DNA of 64,000 nucleotides, from contig CAIRSA010000289.1 in assembly GCA_903881085.1 (NCBI GenBank), positions 1 through 64,000 of the forward strand, given 5' to 3'. Below, one piece after another: positions 31,127-39,190 of this stretch. This DNA is from an uncultured Acidobacteriia bacterium (GTDB taxonomy: Bacteria; Acidobacteriota; Terriglobia; Bryobacterales; Bryobacteraceae). The stretch's first letter is position 1. Every line of letters starts with the position of its first letter. The position numbers were made by a program, and so were the translations under genes. The notes beneath the pieces were generated by a model. That model was not told the origin of the DNA, searched no databases, and saw only the letters and a program-made list of their open reading frames with translations.

Positions 31127-33579
31127 GGCATGTACACAAATTCGTTGAGGTTGAAGAGAGCCTGGCAGAAATCGACGAGGCCTAGCGAGTCGTTACGAAT
31201 GAATGAGAGTGCACGCTCCTCTTCCGATTGCGAAGGCTTGCGGCTGAGTGCGAGTTCGAAGGCGCGGCGGACCTGCGCGGAGGCGTCGTGCGCGGCATCT
31301 TTTTCCAACCGCTCGGCAAACATCTTTGCTTGCAGGCGCACGAACGAGTTGTTCATCAGTATCAATGCCTGCGGAGCGATGGTGCTGCGATTGCGCCGGC
31401 CACAGGCAGAGATGGAGTCGGGCTTGTCGAAGATATCGAGCATAGGCAGCGGAATGGAGCGCTTCGAAAAGACATATACGCTGCGCCGCCACGTATCGCG
31501 GTCCGTATCAGGCCGGCCGGGCCACGTGCGTTTGGAACTGGATTGGAACAGCGCCGGATCGATGTAGGGGAACACTGCGGGGCCGCCCTGCTTTGCGTTG
31601 AGCGTGCCTGCGACGGCCATGATGGAATCGCGAATGGCTTCGGCTTCCACGCGGCGGCGAGGCATGCGCCACAGCATGCGATTATCGGGGTCGACCTTCA
31701 CGTTCGCTTCGATATCTTCGCTCGATTGCTGGTAGGCTTTGGAATTCATGATGAGCCGATGCATGGCCTTCACGCTCCAACCCTTGGCGATGAATTCGGT
31801 GGCGAGCCAATCGAGCAGTTCGGGATGCGTGGGCCGTTCGCCTGTGCGGCCGAAATTGCTGGGCGTGCGCACGATGCCTTCGCCGAAGTGATGCATCCAG
31901 ATGCGATTGACGGCCACGCGCGGTGTGAGCGGATTTTCGGGCGAGGTGAGCCAATCGGCAAAGCCGCGGCGGCGATAGGCGGTCTTGGCACCGGCGGGCG
32001 GTTCGGGGAATTTCCATTCGCCGTTGGTAGCTACGGTGAGAACGCCGGGGGACATCTTGCTGCCTTTCTGCCCAACGTTGCCGCGGTGCAGGAAGTAGGA
32101 ATCGGGGGCTTTGGCGCCGGTTTCGGCCACGGTCATCACTTGCGGCAGATCGGCCGGGCGTTGCTTTTCGAGCTTGGCGATCTGCCGGTTGAGTCCGCTG
32201 CGCTTCTCGGCGTCTTCAGGCTTCAGGATAGCCACGAGGTCGGCCGGCTCGATGGTGAGCGTCTTTTCCACTTGCACGGCGTTGAGCTTCTGGCCTTCGC
32301 TGCGCTTCTCTTCGGGCGTGTTGAGCGCGGTGCGGAAATACTCCGGCAGGCTGGCGATCTTCTTCGCACGCAGTGTTGCTCGATAGGGCTTTTCCAGTTC
32401 GTTGAGCTGCTTCTTCAGCGGGTCCTGCAGTTCGGTGATGCGGCGGTTTTCGGCATCGTGCGCCGCGACCTTGTCCTTTTCCACCAGCGGCACATCTTTC
32501 GCTTTCGCCGGAAAGAAGACGGCCTGCATGCGGTAGTAATCTTTCTGCGGTATGGGATCGAACTTGTGATTGTGGCAGCGCGCGCAGCCGACGGTAAGGC
32601 CAAGGAACGAGTTGCTGGTGGTGACGATGATGTCGTCGATTTCGTCCATGCGCGTCTGTTCGGTTTTGATGTTGTTTTCCGGACCTTGGCGCAGATAGCC
32701 GGTGGCGATCTGGGTTTCGTGCGTTGGATTGTCGAGTTCGTCGCCAGCGATCTGTTCGCGCAGGAACTGGTCGTAAGGCTTGTCGTTATTGAACGCGGCG
32801 ATGATGTAGTCGCGGTAGCGCCAGCCATTCAGGCGGTCGCGGTCGTACTCGTAGCCGCCGGAATCAGAGTAGCGGACAAGGTCGAGCCAGTGGCGTCCCC
32901 AGCGTTCGCCATAGGCTGGAGAAGCGAGTAGCGATTCCACGGTGTTGGCGAAAGCATTAGGCGAAGTGTCTTTCAGGAAGGCATCGATTTGTTCGGTCGA
33001 CGGCGGCAGGCCGATGAGGTCAAGATAAGCCCGGCGGATGAGGCTGCGGCGGTCTGCGGGCTTCGAAGCCTTCAGGCCTTTGGCATCGAGCGCGGCGGCT
33101 AGAAACGCGTCGATTGGATTGCCGGGCTTCGGCGGCGTGACGCGCACAGGCTTGCGGAAGGCCCAGAAATTGCGCTCTTCAGCGGTGATTGGGCGGTCTT
33201 CCAATTTGGCCAACGCAGCGTTGCCTTCCTCTTTAGGAATGGCGCCGGCTTTCATTTCCGCGCCTGCGGCGATCCACTGGCGAAGGATTTCAACCTGATC
33301 GGCGGGCAATGTTTTTCCAGGCGGCATCGACGGCTGATCGAGACCCGCGGCGAAGCGATAGACGCGGCTGTCTTCGGGCTTGCCGGGAACGATGGCCGGC
33401 CCGCGCTCGCCGCCGCTGAGCATGCCGTCGCGCGTGCGCAAGTCGAGGTTCGCCATCTTCAGCGCGCCGCCGTGACAGCCGGCACAGTTCTTGTTTAAGA
33501 TCGCGGCGGCCTTATCGGGCAGGCCGTCGGCGGCGAATGCCAGTGCGCCGGCACTCAGAATGGAAAATAAGAACGTCAT
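31123..33579 (-). CDS. DUF1549/DUF1553 protein with N-terminal heme-binding domain (second copy)
   Basis: This 818-residue exported protein has a signal peptide ([17 protein letters not shown]). Its cytochrome domain has C32-A-G-C-H36 and [20 protein letters not shown], a likely Met/His ligand region. DUF1549 contains [30 protein letters not shown] and [22 protein letters not shown]1553 contains [39 protein letters not shown] and [18 protein letters not shown] charged, coiled-coil-like insert (about 385-480) is longer than in the paralogue at 23883. It is the first gene of the DUF1553-DUF1501 pair and is divergent from the acetyltransferase-like gene. Confidence 0.94.
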   Translation of the reverse strand: MTFLFSILSAGALAFAADGLPDKAAAILNKNCAGCHGGALKMANLDLRTRDGMLSGGERGPAIVPGKPEDSRVYRFAAGLDQPSMPPGKTLPADQVEILRQWIAAGAEMKAGAIPKEEGNAALAKLEDRPITAEERNFWAFRKPVRVTPPKPGNPIDAFLAAALDAKGLKASKPADRRSLIRRAYLDLIGLPPSTEQIDAFLKDTSPNAFANTVESLLASPAYGERWGRHWLDLVRYSDSGGYEYDRDRLNGWRYRDYIIAAFNNDKPYDQFLREQIAGDELDNPTHETQIATGYLRQGPENNIKTEQTRMDEIDDIIVTTSNSFLGLTVGCARCHNHKFDPIPQKDYYRMQAVFFPAKAKDVPLVEKDKVAAHDAENRRITELQDPLKKQLNELEKPYRATLRAKKIASLPEYFRTALNTPEEKRSEGQKLNAVQVEKTLTIEPADLVAILKPEDAEKRSGLNRQIAKLEKQRPADLPQVMTVAETGAKAPDSYFLHRGNVGQKGSKMSPGVLTVATNGEWKFPEPPAGAKTAYRRRGFADWLTSPENPLTPRVAVNRIWMHHFGEGIVRTPSNFGRTGERPTHPELLDWLATEFIAKGWSVKAMHRLIMNSKAYQQSSEDIEANVKVDPDNRMLWRMPRRRVEAEAIRDSIMAVAGTLNAKQGGPAVFPYIDPALFQSSSKRTWPGRPDTDRDTWRRSVYVFSKRSIPLPMLDIFDKPDSISACGRRNRSTIAPQALILMNNSFVRLQAKMFAERLEKDAAHDASAQVRRAFELALSRKPSQSEEERALSFIRNDSLGLVDFCQALFNLNEFVYMP

Positions 33580-33612
33580 AGATGCTCCAGATATTTTATC
33601 CTGCTTATAGAC

Positions 33613-34659
33613 ATGAAAACTGAACGTCTACTTTCGCTGGATGCGTTTCGCGGGGCGACTATCGCGTCGATGATCCTGGTGAACAGCCCGGGATCGGGCA
33701 AAGATGTTTACGCGCCGCTGGAACATGCGGCGTGGAATGGGTGGACGTTTACCGATCTGGTGTTTCCGTTTTTCCTGTGGATTTCCGGCGTTTCCATGAC
33801 GCTGTCATTTGCCCGGCGGGGTGGCGAGCCGCGCACGCTGCTGCTGCATGCGCTGCGCCGTGCGGCGCTGATTTTTCTCATCGGGCTGCTGTTGAATGGC
33901 TTTCCGAAATACAATTTCGCGACCATTCGCATTCCGGGGGTGCTGCAGCGCATCGCGGTTTGTTACCTGATCGCATCGGCGATCTTTCTGTATACGAAGT
34001 GGCGAGGACAGGCGGTGGCGGCAGGCGGGCTGTTGGTTCTATATGCGCTGTTGATGGGCGGCAATTTCGACAAGGACGCGAACTTCGCGCGCTACGTGGA
34101 TAGCCTGGTGCTGACGGGCCACATGTGGTCGGTGACGAAAGTGTGGGATCCGGAGGGCGTGGTGAGCACGCTGCCGGCGATTGCGACGGTGCTGTTCGGC
34201 ATCCTGGCGGGGCACCTGCTGGCATCGGCGAAGACCACGGCGGAGAAAGCCGCCTGGATGTTCACGGGCGGCGCAGCGCTTTTGTGGGCGGGGTCATTGA
34301 TGGAACTGGCGATGCCCATCAATAAAAGCCTGTGGACCAGTTCGTATTCCGTGTTCATGGCCGGCATGGCGATGTTGGTGTTCGGGTGCTTCTATTGGGT
34401 GATCGACGGCAATGGCTACGAACGCTGGTCGCGGCCGCTGCGGGTTTATGGCATGAACGCAATCGCCATGTTTGTGCTGAGCGGACTGGTGGCTCGATTG
34501 TTGTCGTTGTCAGGAGTACGCGGCCCGCTTTATCAAAATGTATTTGCGCCGCTGGCTTCGCCATTGAATGCCTCACTGCTTTTCGCCATCGCCTACGTTG
34601 CCTTCTTTTACGGGATTGCGTGGGTCATGTACAAGAGGAAGATCTTCCTGAAATTGTAA
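33613..34659 (+). CDS. Heparan-alpha-glucosaminide N-acetyltransferase-like membrane protein
   Basis: This 348-residue polytopic membrane protein has about ten hydrophobic helices. The opening RLLSLDAFRGATIASMILVN and the second-helix segment FTDLVFPFFLWISGVSMTLS identify the HGSNAT/DUF5009 (NagX-like, COG4299) family. These enzymes move an acyl group across the membrane onto glucosamine-type sugars. Substrate not known here. No clear ribosome binding site precedes the ATG. The first His of the human catalytic site cannot be placed with confidence by eye. Confidence 0.88.
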   Translation: MKTERLLSLDAFRGATIASMILVNSPGSGKDVYAPLEHAAWNGWTFTDLVFPFFLWISGVSMTLSFARRGGEPRTLLLHALRRAALIFLIGLLLNGFPKYNFATIRIPGVLQRIAVCYLIASAIFLYTKWRGQAVAAGGLLVLYALLMGGNFDKDANFARYVDSLVLTGHMWSVTKVWDPEGVVSTLPAIATVLFGILAGHLLASAKTTAEKAAWMFTGGAALLWAGSLMELAMPINKSLWTSSYSVFMAGMAMLVFGCFYWVIDGNGYERWSRPLRVYGMNAIAMFVLSGLVARLLSLSGVRGPLYQNVFAPLASPLNASLLFAIAYVAFFYGIAWVMYKRKIFLKL

Positions 34660-34691
34660 TTGGCGTCGAGATTCTGACGCAGTGACAATTT
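34651..34691 (+). terminator. Possible stem at gene end, no T-run
   Basis: AAATTGT (34651-34657) pairs with ACAATTT (34685-34691), and inside it GCGTC (34663-34667) pairs with GACGC (34676-34680). It spans the acetyltransferase stop codon and could end that transcript or protect its 3' end. The lack of a U-tract makes a Rho-independent terminator doubtful. Confidence 0.35.
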
Positions 34692-34778
34692 CTCGCCAGG
34701 TATGTGCATGATATCCGCTTTATTTCCTTTGCTCCGCTTTGGCATCGTGGGTGCAAGGGTGACGGGCGGAGGGGAACT

Positions 34779-35603
34779 GTGTCAACATCCGCAGCAGTAC
34801 TCAAATATGCACCGATCGAGCAGCGCCTGAAGCAGATCCGGCAACGGCTGGATTGGTCGATGCTTCTCGGGATTACGATTGCCTTAGCCGCTACTGTGGC
34901 AGGAATCGCGGCGACGGGCGTGAAAGTAGGTTACTTCTTTCAGCCGGCAGGCGCTTTGATCGTCCTCGGCGGCTCGCTCGGCGTGCTGATTCTGACGACC
35001 CCGCGGCATAGTTTGATGCATTCGGCGCGGCGCGTGGCTGGCCTGCTATGGAGTCCGGAAACCAACCGGGCCGCGCTGATTGATGAGATCATGAGCTTCG
35101 CCAAAGCGGCAAGGATTGGCGGGTTGGTGAGCATTGAGCCGTTGATTGGGAAAGCCTCCGATCCGTTTCTGAGGGAGGCGCTGCTGTTGATGCTGGACGT
35201 GCAGCAGCGTTGGGAGTTGCACTCCGCGTTGGAAATGAAACTGAAGCTTTTGGAGCGGCAGGGGGAGGCGGATGCGAAAGTACTGGAGGTCGCGGGCGGG
35301 TTTGCTCCCACCATCGGAGTATTGGGGACCGTAGTCGGTTTGATTGACGTGCTGCGGCAGTTTTCCAACCTGCAGTTGGTTGCGGGTGGCGTAGGCATGG
35401 CATTTGTTTCGACAATCTACGGCTTGGGGTTGGCCAATATGATTCTGTTGCCGGCTGCGCATCGCATACGTTCGCGGGTGGCCGACGCTTTTGAGACCCA
35501 TGAAATGGTGATGGAAGGCGTGATGTGCATCTTTGATGCGATCCATCCGGCGCTGGTTCGCGAACGTCTGAGCTACTTTGTGCGTGAAGGGGCCACACGA
35601 TGA
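34779..35603 (+). CDS. MotA-like proton-channel subunit
   Basis: The start is set at the GTG at 34779, with GGAGGGG about 5 bases upstream; an earlier GTG at 34704 gives a 25-residue non-conserved leader. The 274-residue product has four membrane segments: RLDWSMLLGITIALAATVAG and FFQPAGALIVLGGSLGVLIL near the N-terminus, and GGFAPTIGVLGTVVGLIDVL and GMAFVSTIYGLGLANMILLP near the middle. The charged cytoplasmic loop lies between. The channel Pro/Gly elements match MotA/PomA rather than ExbB. It pairs with MotB-like protein (ATGA overlap). No flagellar genes are near, so it may drive another machine (gliding or envelope) or act in trans with a flagellar locus elsewhere. Confidence 0.87.
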   Translation: MSTSAAVLKYAPIEQRLKQIRQRLDWSMLLGITIALAATVAGIAATGVKVGYFFQPAGALIVLGGSLGVLILTTPRHSLMHSARRVAGLLWSPETNRAALIDEIMSFAKAARIGGLVSIEPLIGKASDPFLREALLLMLDVQQRWELHSALEMKLKLLERQGEADAKVLEVAGGFAPTIGVLGTVVGLIDVLRQFSNLQLVAGGVGMAFVSTIYGLGLANMILLPAAHRIRSRVADAFETHEMVMEGVMCIFDAIHPALVRERLSYFVREGATR

Positions 35604-36193
35604 GGCCGAAATATCTGGAGCCTGACAAACGAAGCCAGGACCGTTGGATGGCGAGTTATTTGGATATCCTAACCATCCTGCTGGTCTTTTTCATTTCGGT
35701 GGCGTTGAAGTCGCAGGCCGCCCCTCCGCCGAAGCCAGCTGTTGTCGTGCCGCCGGCTACCGTGGAAAATCCATTGGCCGGTCTTGAGAAGCGGTTATCG
35801 AAAACGGGGCTGGACGTGAAGCTGGAGCGCCGTGGTGTGGTGATCAGTTTGCCGCAAGCGATTTTGTTCGATTCAGGGGATGATCACGTCAGCCGTTCGG
35901 CATTGCCGGTGGTGAAGCAGATCGCCGATGAGCTTCGGGCAATTCCCAACGCAGTGACGCTGATTGGGCATTCCGATGCGATGCCGATTCACACTAAGCG
36001 GTTCCGGAACAATTGGGAGTTGTCAGCCAAGCGCGGGCTCAGCCTCATGGAGATGCTGACCAGTGAATTCGATATAGAAGAATCACGCTTGACGGTCTCG
36101 AGCGATGGCCCGAACCGGCCCGCAGCTTCGAACGCAACCGCAGAGGGGCGCGCCGGCAACCGGCGTGTGGAGATTGTTATTGCGAGCGAGTGA
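35600..36193 (+). CDS. MotB-like OmpA-domain stator subunit
   Basis: This 197-residue inner-membrane protein has one helix (RWMASYLDILTILLVFFISV). Asp22 in YLDILT is placed like the proton-binding Asp of MotB. A short Pro-rich linker follows, then an OmpA-type peptidoglycan-binding domain (about 85-195: AILFDSGDDHVS, LIGHSDAMPIHT, NWELSAKRGLSL, AGNRRVEIVI). It overlaps the MotA-like gene by four bases and converges with the MFS gene, overlapping it by 17 bp. The linker is short relative to classical MotB. With its partner it would couple proton flow to mechanical work anchored to the wall; the machine served is unknown. Confidence 0.87.
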   Translation: MRPKYLEPDKRSQDRWMASYLDILTILLVFFISVALKSQAAPPPKPAVVVPPATVENPLAGLEKRLSKTGLDVKLERRGVVISLPQAILFDSGDDHVSRSALPVVKQIADELRAIPNAVTLIGHSDAMPIHTKRFRNNWELSAKRGLSLMEMLTSEFDIEESRLTVSSDGPNRPAASNATAEGRAGNRRVEIVIASE

Positions 36194-37367
36194 CCCTTTG
36201 ATCAAGGTTATACCAGGTGATGTAGCCAAGAACCGGGAAGGTGGCAGCCAGCCAGAAGGCCTGTTCATACATTTGTTGATCGAATAGTCGTCCCATGATG
36301 GGCATAACCAGCGCGACCGCGGCTGACCACGATCCTGCGCCGATGCCGGCGATCAGGCCGGAATGGTGAGTTGAGTAGACGCTGGTTGCATACGAAACCG
36401 CACCAATCACAAAGCCCGCGGCGACAAACATCGAAAAGAACAGTTCGAAAAGGACCAGCCAATAAAAGGGAAAGTGCGTGGTAAATGCTAGTGGAAGGCT
36501 TAAGAACAACAGGATTGTAAACAACCGCTTGTAGCTGGCCTGTTGCGAACGTGCGCTCTTCAGCCAGCGGTCGGTGATCCAGCCCCAGAAGAAGTACCCA
36601 GCCTCCCACCCAAGTGGCGGAATCCACAGGACCGCGCCGATCTCGGCCTGCGTTTTTCCAAGGGCGTGGCTCAAATAGAGTGCGGCGTTGTAGAGCACGA
36701 AAGCCAGCGGCAGGGCGCCGAGCCCGTAGGCGCAGATAAAACTCCACAAGCGTGGATCGTCGATTCTCGGAGCAGCAACGGAGGCATGAGCGGTTGGGGC
36801 AACATCGGGAACGGAACGGCTGACGAACATCCACAGGATCAGCCAGACGACGCCTACCAGGCCGGTGAACCAGAACGCTCCACGCCAGCCCCACATCAGG
36901 GCGATAGGCGTAACAATGATCGGCGTAAGAACAGCACCGAGCGAACCGCCGCTATAGGCGACGGCGACTCCACGTGAACGGCTTTCCGGTGGCAAGGTTT
37001 GTACCACCGTGCGTAACCCGCCTGGAAACGTGGCGCCCTCGCCAAAACCCAGCGCACAGCGGGCGATGGCGAAGCTCCAGAAGCCGCCGGCGACGGCGTG
37101 GGCAACCGAAGAAAGCGTCCAGAATGAGACCGACGCGGTGAGTCCGCGGCGCAGGCCGAAGCGATCGAGCCAGTGCCCCCACACCGGGTTGCCAATCATG
37201 TAAGCGATGGAGAAAGCGGAAATGATGAACCCGTATTGCTCCTGATTCAAACCCGCCTCTTTCAGGATGGTTGGGGCAAGCAGGGCAAGCGTATTGCGGT
37301 CGATGTAGCTGATGAGCGACATCAACGTCATGGTGACGGTCGGGGTCCAGCGTGCGATTGGGTTCAA
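36177..37367 (-). CDS. Major facilitator superfamily transporter
   Basis: This 12-helix MFS permease has about 396 residues from the TTG at 37367; an ATG at 37331 inside SLISYIDRN context is the other option. The open frame continues upstream to 37592, but that part is hydrophilic, non-conserved and overlaps the divergent barrel gene's leader. Landmarks: SLISYIDRNTLALLAPTILK (helix 1), GYIIS-like FGFIISAFSIAYMIGNPVWG, WLDRFGLRRGLTASV (loop 2-3 motif) and GFGEGATFPGGLRTVV. The layout fits the ACS/hexuronate-type anion symporter group, so organic acids or sugar acids are plausible substrates. Confidence 0.85.
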   Translation of the reverse strand: MNPIARWTPTVTMTLMSLISYIDRNTLALLAPTILKEAGLNQEQYGFIISAFSIAYMIGNPVWGHWLDRFGLRRGLTASVSFWTLSSVAHAVAGGFWSFAIARCALGFGEGATFPGGLRTVVQTLPPESRSRGVAVAYSGGSLGAVLTPIIVTPIALMWGWRGAFWFTGLVGVVWLILWMFVSRSVPDVAPTAHASVAAPRIDDPRLWSFICAYGLGALPLAFVLYNAALYLSHALGKTQAEIGAVLWIPPLGWEAGYFFWGWITDRWLKSARSQQASYKRLFTILLFLSLPLAFTTHFPFYWLVLFELFFSMFVAAGFVIGAVSYATSVYSTHHSGLIAGIGAGSWSAAVALVMPIMGRLFDQQMYEQAFWLAATFPVLGYITWYNLDQRVTRSQ

Positions 37368-37482
37368 GAATCTTAGTCTAGCGTGATCTTGGCGGCGGAA
37401 GATGTGGTGGGCAATAAAAAGTCGAAGTTCCAGTACTTTTGGTCTAAAGTACGGGGAATCCCCTGACGATAGAAGGGGCATG

Positions 37483-38178
37483 ATGAGAATCAACCGATTC
37501 CTACTTTCAACGGGGCTCCTGGCATTCGCTTCAGGGGCGCTGACACAAACTGCGATGGCGCAACTGTCGCAGAAAAGCAAATCCAGCGCCAATACGGAGG
37601 CGCAATACGAGGTCGGCGGAGGGTTCGGCGAGAGCTTTTACCAATCCAAGAGCCTGACTTCCACCACAGCCACTGGTGACGCGGGCTTCAACAATGGCAT
37701 CGCCATCAGTGCGTGGATCGGCAACAACATGTACAAGAAGTTGTCCGGCGAATTCCATTACGACTACCAGATGAACGATCTGAAACTGTCGTCGGGTGGA
37801 ACCAATGTCACCTTCGGCGGCAAGTCGCATGGCTTCCACTATGACGTGCTCTATCACTTTACCGATACCAAAGCCAAGGTTCGCCCCTATGTGCTTGCGG
37901 GCGGCGGCTTTAAGCTCTATCAGGGAACGGGAACGGAATCGGCATACCAGGCTCTCAACAAGTTTGCCGTACTGACCAACACAAGCGAGCTTAAGCCAAT
38001 GGTCACCTTTGGCGGCGGTGTAAAATTCGCCCTCTCTTCGCACATCAGTCTGCGGTTGGAAGTGCGCGACAATATGTCCCCATTCATATCCAAGATTATC
38101 CTTCCAGTGAATGGTGCAAGCCCGTCCGGATGGATGAACAATTTCGTCCCGCTCATCGGCATCAGCTACGTTTTTTAA
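37483..38178 (+). CDS. Small outer-membrane beta-barrel protein
   Basis: This 231-residue protein starts at the second of two adjacent ATGs (37480/37483); AAGGGG lies 4 bases before the second. A signal peptide ends at TAMAQ. The rest alternates hydrophobic and polar residues as in 8-stranded barrels (ISAWIGNNMYKKLSGEFHYD, VRPYVLAGGGFKLYQG, HISLRLEVRDNM) and ends in ISYVF with terminal Phe. It resembles OmpA-like 'outer membrane beta-barrel' proteins; transported molecule or partner unknown. It precedes the decaheme cytochrome gene by 66 bp that hold a strong hairpin. Confidence 0.85.
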   Translation: MRINRFLLSTGLLAFASGALTQTAMAQLSQKSKSSANTEAQYEVGGGFGESFYQSKSLTSTTATGDAGFNNGIAISAWIGNNMYKKLSGEFHYDYQMNDLKLSSGGTNVTFGGKSHGFHYDVLYHFTDTKAKVRPYVLAGGGFKLYQGTGTESAYQALNKFAVLTNTSELKPMVTFGGGVKFALSSHISLRLEVRDNMSPFISKIILPVNGASPSGWMNNFVPLIGISYVF

Positions 38179-38203
38179 GCTGACTCATACTTTTCAGTTG
38201 TGA

Positions 38204-38237
38204 ATACTCCTCCCGAGCTGTGCCTCTGGAGGAGTAT
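38204..38237 (+). promoter_or_regulatory. Hairpin sequestering the decaheme gene's ribosome binding site
   Basis: ATACTCCTCC (38204-38213) is exactly complementary to GGAGGAGTAT (38228-38237). The loop is 14 bases, with an inner GAG/CTC pairing (38215-38217 / 38224-38226). The right arm contains GGAGGAG (38228-38234), the ribosome binding site 10 bases before the ATG at 38245. In the RNA the site would be fully paired. No T-run follows, so a terminator is unlikely. It may be an RNA thermometer, a small-RNA/protein target or a simple translational brake on the cytochrome. Confidence 0.75.
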
Positions 38238-38244
38238 CCGGTTT

Positions 38245-39180
38245 ATGATGATACAGGTGCGTCTAATTGTGAATCACTTGATTACCGGATTATTGTTTTT
38301 TGCCACCGTCGCCGTGGCTGCTGAGAATACCTACGTTGGCAGCACCGTCTGCCGTGGTTGCCATCCCGACGTATGGATGAACTTCAACAAGAATCCCCAC
38401 TTCAAAAGCATCGCCGCAGGCGATCTTCCAAAGGCTCAGACTGGCTGTGAGGGCTGTCACGGTCCAGGCAAGAACCACGTAGAGGCGCGAGGCGGAAAAA
38501 CTTCGATCGGCGCTTTCTCGCTGATGGACGCACGGCATGCGACCGATACCTGCCTCACCTGTCACACCAAAGATCTGTCACGAGGCAATATCCGGCGCAG
38601 TTCCCACACCATGGCCGAAGTGGCCTGCAACAATTGTCACTCCATCCATAAGGCAGCGGGCAATGGAAAATCGCTGCTGGCAAAACGGCAGGCCGATCTT
38701 TGTTATGGATGCCACGCTAACATACGAGCACTGTTCTCGATGCCCTCAAAGCACCGCGTGAACGAAGGCTTTATGCAGTGTACGGACTGTCATAATCCGC
38801 ACGGAACCGCGGCGCCTACATGGCGCGCCGGCATCAGGCCACGCATGGTCGACCAGGCTCTTGCCAATGAAGAACCCTGTCTGAAGTGCCACTCCGATAA
38901 GCGCGGCCCGTTCGCCTTTGAGCATGCCTCGGTGCGGGTGGAAGGCTGCGAGACGTGCCACAATCCGCATGGCTCGATGAACAAGAAGATGTTGCGGCGG
39001 CCAACCATAATGACGGTCTGCCTGGAGTGCCATAACGGCACGGGCAACTTCGGCATACAAAGCAGCGGGATTCGGACGCAAACCGGCACGCACAATATGG
39101 CCGACCCGAGATATCAGAACTGCACAACCTGCCATGTTCGAATCCACGGATCGAACTCTGACCCGACGTTTTTGAAATAA
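38245..39180 (+). CDS. Decaheme c-type cytochrome, MtrA/DmsE-like
   Basis: This 311-residue periplasmic multiheme cytochrome starts at ATG 38245 (GGAGGAG upstream, buried in a hairpin). A signal peptide (LITGLLFFATVAVAA) precedes ten CxxCH sites: CRGCH, CEGCH, CLTCH, CNNCH, CYGCH, CTDCH, CLKCH, CETCH, CLECH and CTTCH. Length and heme count match MtrA, PioA and DmsE, which sit inside an outer-membrane barrel and carry electrons across it. The next gene, 10 bp downstream, encodes a large barrel. Direction of flow (metal or mineral reduction versus iron oxidation) cannot be told. Haem attachment needs a cytochrome c maturation system not seen here. Confidence 0.93.
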   Translation: MMIQVRLIVNHLITGLLFFATVAVAAENTYVGSTVCRGCHPDVWMNFNKNPHFKSIAAGDLPKAQTGCEGCHGPGKNHVEARGGKTSIGAFSLMDARHATDTCLTCHTKDLSRGNIRRSSHTMAEVACNNCHSIHKAAGNGKSLLAKRQADLCYGCHANIRALFSMPSKHRVNEGFMQCTDCHNPHGTAAPTWRAGIRPRMVDQALANEEPCLKCHSDKRGPFAFEHASVRVEGCETCHNPHGSMNKKMLRRPTIMTVCLECHNGTGNFGIQSSGIRTQTGTHNMADPRYQNCTTCHVRIHGSNSDPTFLK

Positions 39181-39190
39181 GGAGACGAAC

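Noticed and set aside
31228..32931. Long plus-strand open frame (567 codons) opposite the DUF1549/1553 gene
   Set aside because: The minus-strand gene has full domain support; this frame is a codon-bias shadow with low-complexity Gly/Phe/Ala content.
34779..36193. MotA/MotB-like pair as a substitute for the missing T6SS membrane complex
   Set aside because: No TssL/TssM features, on the other strand and separated by unrelated genes; nothing supports a link.
37368..37592. N-terminal extension of the MFS transporter to 37592
   Set aside because: The extension is hydrophilic, lacks conservation with MFS N-termini and overlaps the divergent barrel gene's leader and start.
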